In this document: positions 59,593 to 64,000 of the stretch, piece by piece
Layout: every line of letters begins with the position of its first letter
Position numbering within the stretch: position 1 is the first letter of the stretch
Assembly (NCBI GenBank): GCA_007570785.1
Contig: ML660211.1
Coordinates: forward strand, 2,781,947 to 2,845,946
Origin: Antilocapra americana
Taxonomy: Eukaryota > Chordata > Mammalia > Artiodactyla > Antilocapridae
DNA length: 64,000 bases
Direction: 5' to 3'
Translations under genes and position numbers: made by a program
Notes under the pieces: model-generated
What the model saw: the letters and a program-made list of their open reading frames with translations, nothing else
Databases searched by the model: none
What the model was told of the DNA's origin: nothing

Positions 59593-60139
59593 AGGCTGAC
59601 ACTTGTGTCTCTTTCAGCCCTACCTCTCCCTGGGCTGTGTGTGGTAGGGTTATTCTATACAGCCAAGGAGCCATTCCATCTGGAAACCATCACAACTTCT
59701 AGACCATTCTTCTTAAATTCAGGGCCTGAGAATTCTCTGTAGAAAAGACTTTGTGTTTCCAGGATTTATATAGATCTCTTTGCCAAGTTCATCCACCAAA
59801 GGCACCTGATCCAGTGGAATGCACCCTCCAAGGCTTGGATGTGGACAGGACTTGAATTTGCATGCTAGGGTGTTTGCCCAAATGTGATAGGAGGCATCTC
59901 ACAGTGTGGTACCAAACCACGGGTGGAAAGTGAAAGAAGGCAGGCTGTGCTATTGAGGTAGAACTGGGAAGAGTGTGAGAATCTTAAAGTCAAACTTAAT
60001 TTGCCAAGTATCAAAACAGAAGGATAGAATGTCTGCTTTTAAAGGTTTATTAGCCTGACCTATAACTGTTAAGCATCTAGAAATATAGTATGGAGCCTCC
60101 ATTTTCACTTTTGTCCTAAGTTCTGTGAACATTAGGGCA

Positions 60140-60201
60140 AGTATCAAGTCTTATGGAAGACTGCTAGGGTTCAAGTTCCTGTTCAGCTAGTGACTATGTG
60201 G
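60140..60201 (+). repeat. MIR SINE, left of Bov-tA
   Basis: MIR-like GGGTTCAAGTTCCTGTTCAG and CTAGTGACTATGTGG; it resumes at 60391. Confidence 0.65.
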
Positions 60202-60390
60202 GACTGCCTTGTGGCTCAGCTGGTAAAGAATCCACCTTCAATGCAGGAGACCTGGGTTCAATCCCTGGGTTGTGAAGATCCCCTAGAGAAGGAAAAGGCT
60301 ACCCACTCCAGTATTCTGGCCCAAAGAATCCCATGGACTACAGTCCGTGGGGTCCCAGAGTTGGACATGACTGAGCGACTTTCTTATCTT
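60202..60390 (+). repeat. Bov-tA SINE in MIR
   Basis: Sense copy from GACTGCCTTGTGGCTCAGC to TTGGACATGACTGAGCGAC. It splits an older MIR. Confidence 0.92.
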
Positions 60391-60580
60391 ATATTATGCG
60401 GTGTTGCGTGAATTGCTTTTCCTTTCTGTGGCTTTGTTTCTCAGTATTAAAATGAAGATAATGATAGCATCTACCTGATAGAGCTGTTTAGAGAATTAAA
60501 TGTGACAAAATGTGCGAAGTGTGGTTAAAACAGAAACTGGCACACAGTAAATACTCTGAGTTTTGATGGTGATTGTGATG
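60391..60580 (+). repeat. MIR SINE, right of Bov-tA
   Basis: MIR core TTTGTTTCTCAGTATTAAAA, AGAGAATTAAATGTGAC and CTGGCACACAGTAAATACTC. Confidence 0.8.
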
Positions 60581-60729
60581 AGGGTATTGGTGAATTTGAT
60601 GATTAAAATATTTTTAAAGCTCAATTGGGTAAAGTTTCATAGCCAAAACTGTGGCAGACTCAGAATTCAACATTAAGACAACCTGACTTTAAAACTAGTT
60701 CTCTTTAAATTTTTACAATATTCTAGTCT

Positions 60730-61199
60730 TTTTGACTTACAGGTATTTTTTACATTAAAATTGTACATTTACATGTAGTCATTGGAAATAAATGAGCCCA
60801 TGTACCCTTTACCAAGTTTCCACCAATATAACATTTTATAAAACTGTAGTAAAATATCACAAATAGGATAATGATACTGATATAGTTAAGATATAGAATA
60901 TTTCCATGATTACAACAATATCTCATGTTGCTTCTTTACTGTTATACTCACATTTTCCCCATATCCAACCCCTCCTTCAACTTTAGGAATCAATAATCTC
61001 TTCTCCATTGTAATAATTTGGTTAATTCAAGAATATGATATAAGTGGAATCATGTGGTATATATTGCTTGAGGTGGCTTTTTTCGTCTACCATGACTCTC
61101 TGGAGATGCATCAATATATCAATAATTTCCTTCTTTTCATTTCTGTGTTGTATTTCATGATGTAAATTTGTTTAACCATTACCATTGAACTATTGAAGG
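60730..61199 (-). mobile_element. Old L1, left of Bov-tA
   Basis: Antisense L1M 3'-like sequence (TTTACCAAGTTTCCACCAA, ATAAGTGGAATCATGTGG). Confidence 0.65.
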
Positions 61200-61417
61200 C
61201 CTTCCTGGTGGCTCAGACAGTAAAGAATCTGCCAGCAGTGCAGGACACCTGGGTTATATCCCTGGATTGGAAAGATCCTCTACAGAAGGGAATGGCTACC
61301 CACTCCAGTATTCTTGCCTGGAGAATTCCATGGACAGAGGAGCATGGCAGGGTATACAGTCCATGGGGTCACAAAGAGTCGGACACGACTGAGCAGTCAC
61401 TTTCACTTCCACTTCTC
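61200..61417 (+). repeat. Bov-tA SINE with 8-bp TSD
   Basis: Sense copy from CCTTCCTGGTGGCTCAGAC to CACTTTCACTTCCACTTCTC. ATTGAAGG flanks it at 61192-61199 and 61418-61425. Confidence 0.93.
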
Positions 61418-61610
61418 ATTGAAGGTTTTAGGGGGCTATTATCAACAAGGTTGCTATAAACATATATGGATACATCTTTTAATATAGACATATAAGATTT
61501 TATTTCTCTGGGATAAGAGAAGTGAAGCTGTTTAGTCATATGGTATTGGAACAGAGAAGAGGGCATTCATTGTAGGAGCATTAATAAAAGGTAAAAATGT
61601 TCCTTTAAGA
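61418..61610 (-). mobile_element. Old L1, right of Bov-tA
   Basis: Resumes the L1 with AACAAGGTTGCTATAAACA and AGTCATATGGTATTGG. Confidence 0.6.
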
Positions 61611-61695
61611 TTTTTCAGATACATTCTCTCAGTGAAATTCACATTTTAATTGGATACAAATGATTCATAGCGATCTTTCTTTAGATTTGTTCTCC

Positions 61696-62095
61696 ACTCA
61701 TTCAGTCACTAAGTCATGTCTGTCTCTTTGCAACCCCTTGCTAGACTACCACTTGCTAGGCTTCCCTGTCTTTCACTATTTGCTCAAACTCGTGTCTGTT
61801 GAGTTGATGACACCATCCAACCATCTCATCCTCTGTCGCCCCCTTCTCCTCCTACCTTCAATCTTTCCCAGCATCAAGGTCTTTTCCAATGCGTCAGCTC
61901 TTCACTTCAAGTAGCCGAAGTATTGGAGCTTCAACATCAGTCCTTCCAGTGAATATTTAGGGTTGATTTTCTCTTGGATGGACTGGATGGATCTCCTTGC
62001 TGTCCAAGGGACTCTTAAGTGTCTTCTCTAGCACCACAGTTTCAAAAGCACCGATTCTTCTGTGCTCAGACTTCTTAGCGATCCAACTCTCATGT
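61696..62095 (-). mobile_element. BovB LINE 3' fragment
   Basis: Antisense copy from CACTCATTCAGTCACTAAGTC to ATCCAACTCTCATG. It is 5' truncated. Confidence 0.9.
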
Positions 62096-62939
62096 GGTTG
62101 TGGCTTATTTCTCTTTCTGCTCTTACAGGTGAGTTATTACAAAAGGCAAGAGGCATGAGTTCTGTCTGGATGTCTCACTTGGCAGCATTTGATAATAGCA
62201 ATATCCTCCTTTTTGAAATATTCTTCTTCCTAGGATTCTAGGACAGCGTACCTCCTAATTTATACCTTCCAACCACTTTAATGTAATTGTCTGCTCTGGC
62301 TTAACATTGTTTGTTCCCCGGGTAAATGTGATGTTCACGGGGATTCTTTACAGTCTTCTCCTTTTGTCCCCTTCTATTTCTGTTTCCCTTTTCTTAGTCT
62401 ATTCTTCTGTATCTTCCTCTTATAACATTTTCCCTGAAACTCCTTTCCCTCTTACCTTCCTCTGTATTTTATGCATATTGCTGGCACCTACAGGCAAGAT
62501 AAGGTGTTACAAATAATCTTGGAGAACAATAAAGTTTTTTTGAGTTAAATTTAATTTTAATTAGATCAAATAAGAATTTTTAATCTCATCATATGAAATC
62601 ATTAAAAGAAATTTTTCTCTTAACCTCAGCTATTTCTCCAGCTACTGATCTATATCTTTCCCTTTGCAAATGCAAAGTCTTTTGAGTAAGCTTTATACAA
62701 GTTGGTCTCTTAATCCCCTCCACTCATTTACTTCCCTAGACACTAAAGTGTGGTTTCTACTCAAAACTTTACTTAGATAATTTTTACCAAAATGACTTAC
62801 TGTTATATACAGTGGAAAAGTTTCTTTCCAATCCATATATTACTTCATCTCTCTAGGTAAGTGGACAAAGATATATTTATAATTTTTCTGTGGCACTTAC
62901 ACTTTTGAGTTTCTTCTTTTACCACTATTACTTTTCTTC
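62096..62939. other. Intron-like DNA, nothing recognised
   Basis: CT-rich on the plus strand. No RGS18 exon or young repeat was seen; an old L1 or LTR origin is possible. Confidence 0.4.
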
Positions 62940-63290
62940 AGAGTCCTTTGGACAGCAAGGAGATCAAACCAGTCATGAGCTACGTGAGTCATGATCCTAA
63001 AGGAAATCAACCCTGAATATTCACCAGAAGGACTGATGCTAAAGCTGAATCCCCAATACTGTAGCCACCTGATGCGAAGAGCCGACTCTGAAAAAGACCC
63101 TGATGCTGGAAAAGACTGAGGGCAGGAGGAGAAAGGGACGGCAGAGGATGAGATGGTTGGATGGCATCATCAACTCAATAGACATGAGTTTGAGCAAACT
63201 CTGGGAGAGAGTGAAGGACAGGGAAGCCTGGTTTGCTGCAGTCCATGGGGTTGCAGATTCGGATGTGACTTAGCAACTGAACAACAACAA
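62940..63290 (+). mobile_element. BovB LINE 3' fragment with short internal insert
   Basis: Sense copy from GAGTCCTTTGGACAGCAAGG to TTAGCAACTGAACAACAAC. An extra segment of about 20 bp near 62975-62994, bounded by AGTCATGA repeats, is not in the other BovB copies. Confidence 0.9.
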
Positions 63291-63329
63291 TTGCTTTTCT
63301 GACAACTTCTCACTTTATCTTTCTTCATT

Positions 63330-63700
63330 CTTCCCTTTAATTCTATTTCTAGGACAAATACTTCAACACTTCAAGACAATGAATATGCTGATGACTTTCA
63401 GAAATCATCTCTAGCTCAGATCTTCAGGTCTCTTTCCTGAGCTCCAAGTTCATATTACGCGACATCTGGTAAACACCTCCACTGAATTTCCCACCAAAAT
63501 AATCACATCACAGCTGAATTCATTATCTTCACCCCAAAGCTTCCCAGAAGGTTTCCATTTAATGACACCATTGACTCAACATCATAATCCACAACCCTGA
63601 CATTCTCACAGATCCCCATTTTTTCTTCTCAACCCAATTGATAATCATATCTTGTCAACTTTATCTCCTTCATATATCGTACATCTCTCTTTTTAATATT
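63330..63700. repeat. Old interspersed repeat, unassigned
   Basis: CA/CT-rich text (CACAGCTGAATTCATTATC, ATCATATCTTGTCAACTTT) resembles an old mammalian repeat I recall with phrases such as CCAAGTCCTGTCAATTCTA. The family is not certain. Confidence 0.4.
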
Positions 63701-63707
63701 TAATTAT

Positions 63708-63862
63708 TTTATTTGGCTGTGCTAAACTTAGTTGTGACATGTGGAATCTTTAGTTGAATGTGAGAATTCTTAGTTGCTGTGTGTGGAACATACAGGGAAC
63801 AAATCCAGGCCCCCTGCATTGGGAGCATAGACTCCTAGCCCTTGGACCACCAGGAGAGTCCA
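63708..63862 (-). repeat. CHR-type SINE
   Basis: Antisense copy with TTTGGCTGTGCTAAACTTAG, TTCTTAGTTGCTGTGTGTGG and CCTTGGACCACCAGGAGAG. Confidence 0.85.
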
Positions 63863-64000
63863 CCTGTTTTTTCATTTTAATGCAATCTGAAATTACCTTT
63901 ATTCAGATCAGGATCATGTTTTACATAGCTAATTTTGACTACCTTCTGTTAATAACTGACTCCATCTGCAGTCTTCTCTTGCTTCCCTCTCTCCCAACCC

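Larger units (their letters stand above)
58639..64000 (-). other. RGS18: Partial RGS18 intron 3 (probably continues beyond window)
   Basis: Upstream of the exon 4 acceptor I looked for minus-strand sequence encoding the WGESFDKLL-type segment that precedes the RGS box in this family and did not find it. The stretch holds four Bov-tA SINEs, three BovB pieces, an old L1, a MIR and a CHR SINE. The remaining RGS18 exons are presumably to the right of base 64000. Confidence 0.6.

Noticed and set aside
58640..64000. Further RGS18 coding exons
   Set aside because: No minus-strand sequence resembling the N-terminal RGS18 segments with splice sites was found.
1..64000. Prokaryotic-type systems (CRISPR, toxin-antitoxin, phage, operons)
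   Set aside because: Repeat content and intron-exon structure are those of a bovid genome; no such elements are visible.

Overview
This window comes from a bovid (cattle, sheep or goat type) nuclear genome. The evidence is the repeat content: many RTE-type BovB LINE fragments, tRNA-derived Bov-tA SINEs, two Bov-A2 dimers, CHR-type SINEs and young L1_BT tails. There are no operons, prokaryotic genes, CRISPR arrays or functional RNA genes. Nearly all long ORFs are repeat sequence read in one frame or another.

The only cellular gene I can support is on the minus strand near the right end. Two exons at 58638-58472 and 56307-56050 encode most of an RGS box and the C-terminus of a small R4-family regulator of G-protein signalling, best identified as RGS18. 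Both have correct splice signals and join in phase 0 into 141 residues with no stop. The first three coding exons (about 94 residues in the family) are not visible and probably lie beyond base 64000, so intron 3 exceeds 5.3 kb. Bases below 56050 are the 3' UTR and then downstream intergenic DNA.

Layout. 1-4.8 kb: AT-rich intergenic DNA with a TA/CA microsatellite, a Bov-tA piece and a BovB tail. 4.85-9.55 kb: a decayed antisense ERVL-like provirus with two LTR-like ends, carrying CHR, BovB and hAT insertions. 11.3-12.0 kb: a hAT MITE with an 8-bp target-site duplication (TSD) and a nested Bov-tA. 13.0-16.0 kb: an old antisense L1 interrupted by a BovB that keeps its 5' end and lacks its 3' end. 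17.9-28.8 kb: heavily nested L1, BovB, Bov-tA and Bov-A2, including a composite L1-flanked insert inside a BovB. 29.3-32.9 kb: a 3' L1_BT copy with clear TSDs, Bov-tA elements and another old L1 with nested SINE and BovB. 34.47-36.49 kb: a 2-kb BovB with recognisable reverse transcriptase and an 11-bp TSD. 37.5-37.9 kb: a Tigger1-type MITE. 39.4-46.2 kb: scattered L1, MIR, CHR, Bov-tA and BovB. 46.2-48.8 kb: a repeat-poor stretch. 48.8-54.1 kb: BovB, Bov-tA and L1 pieces. 54.1-56.0 kb: RGS18 3' UTR and downstream DNA. 56.05-64.0 kb: RGS18 exons 5 and 4 and repeat-rich introns.

I found no new biological system. The most useful observations are the RGS18 exon structure and the oppositely oriented Bov-tA copies around exon 4, the Tigger1 MITE 116 bp inside intron 4, the composite L1 insertion at 20745-21934, and several insertions whose TSDs can be read exactly. 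Repeat family names are from memory of consensus sequences and were not confirmed by a search.
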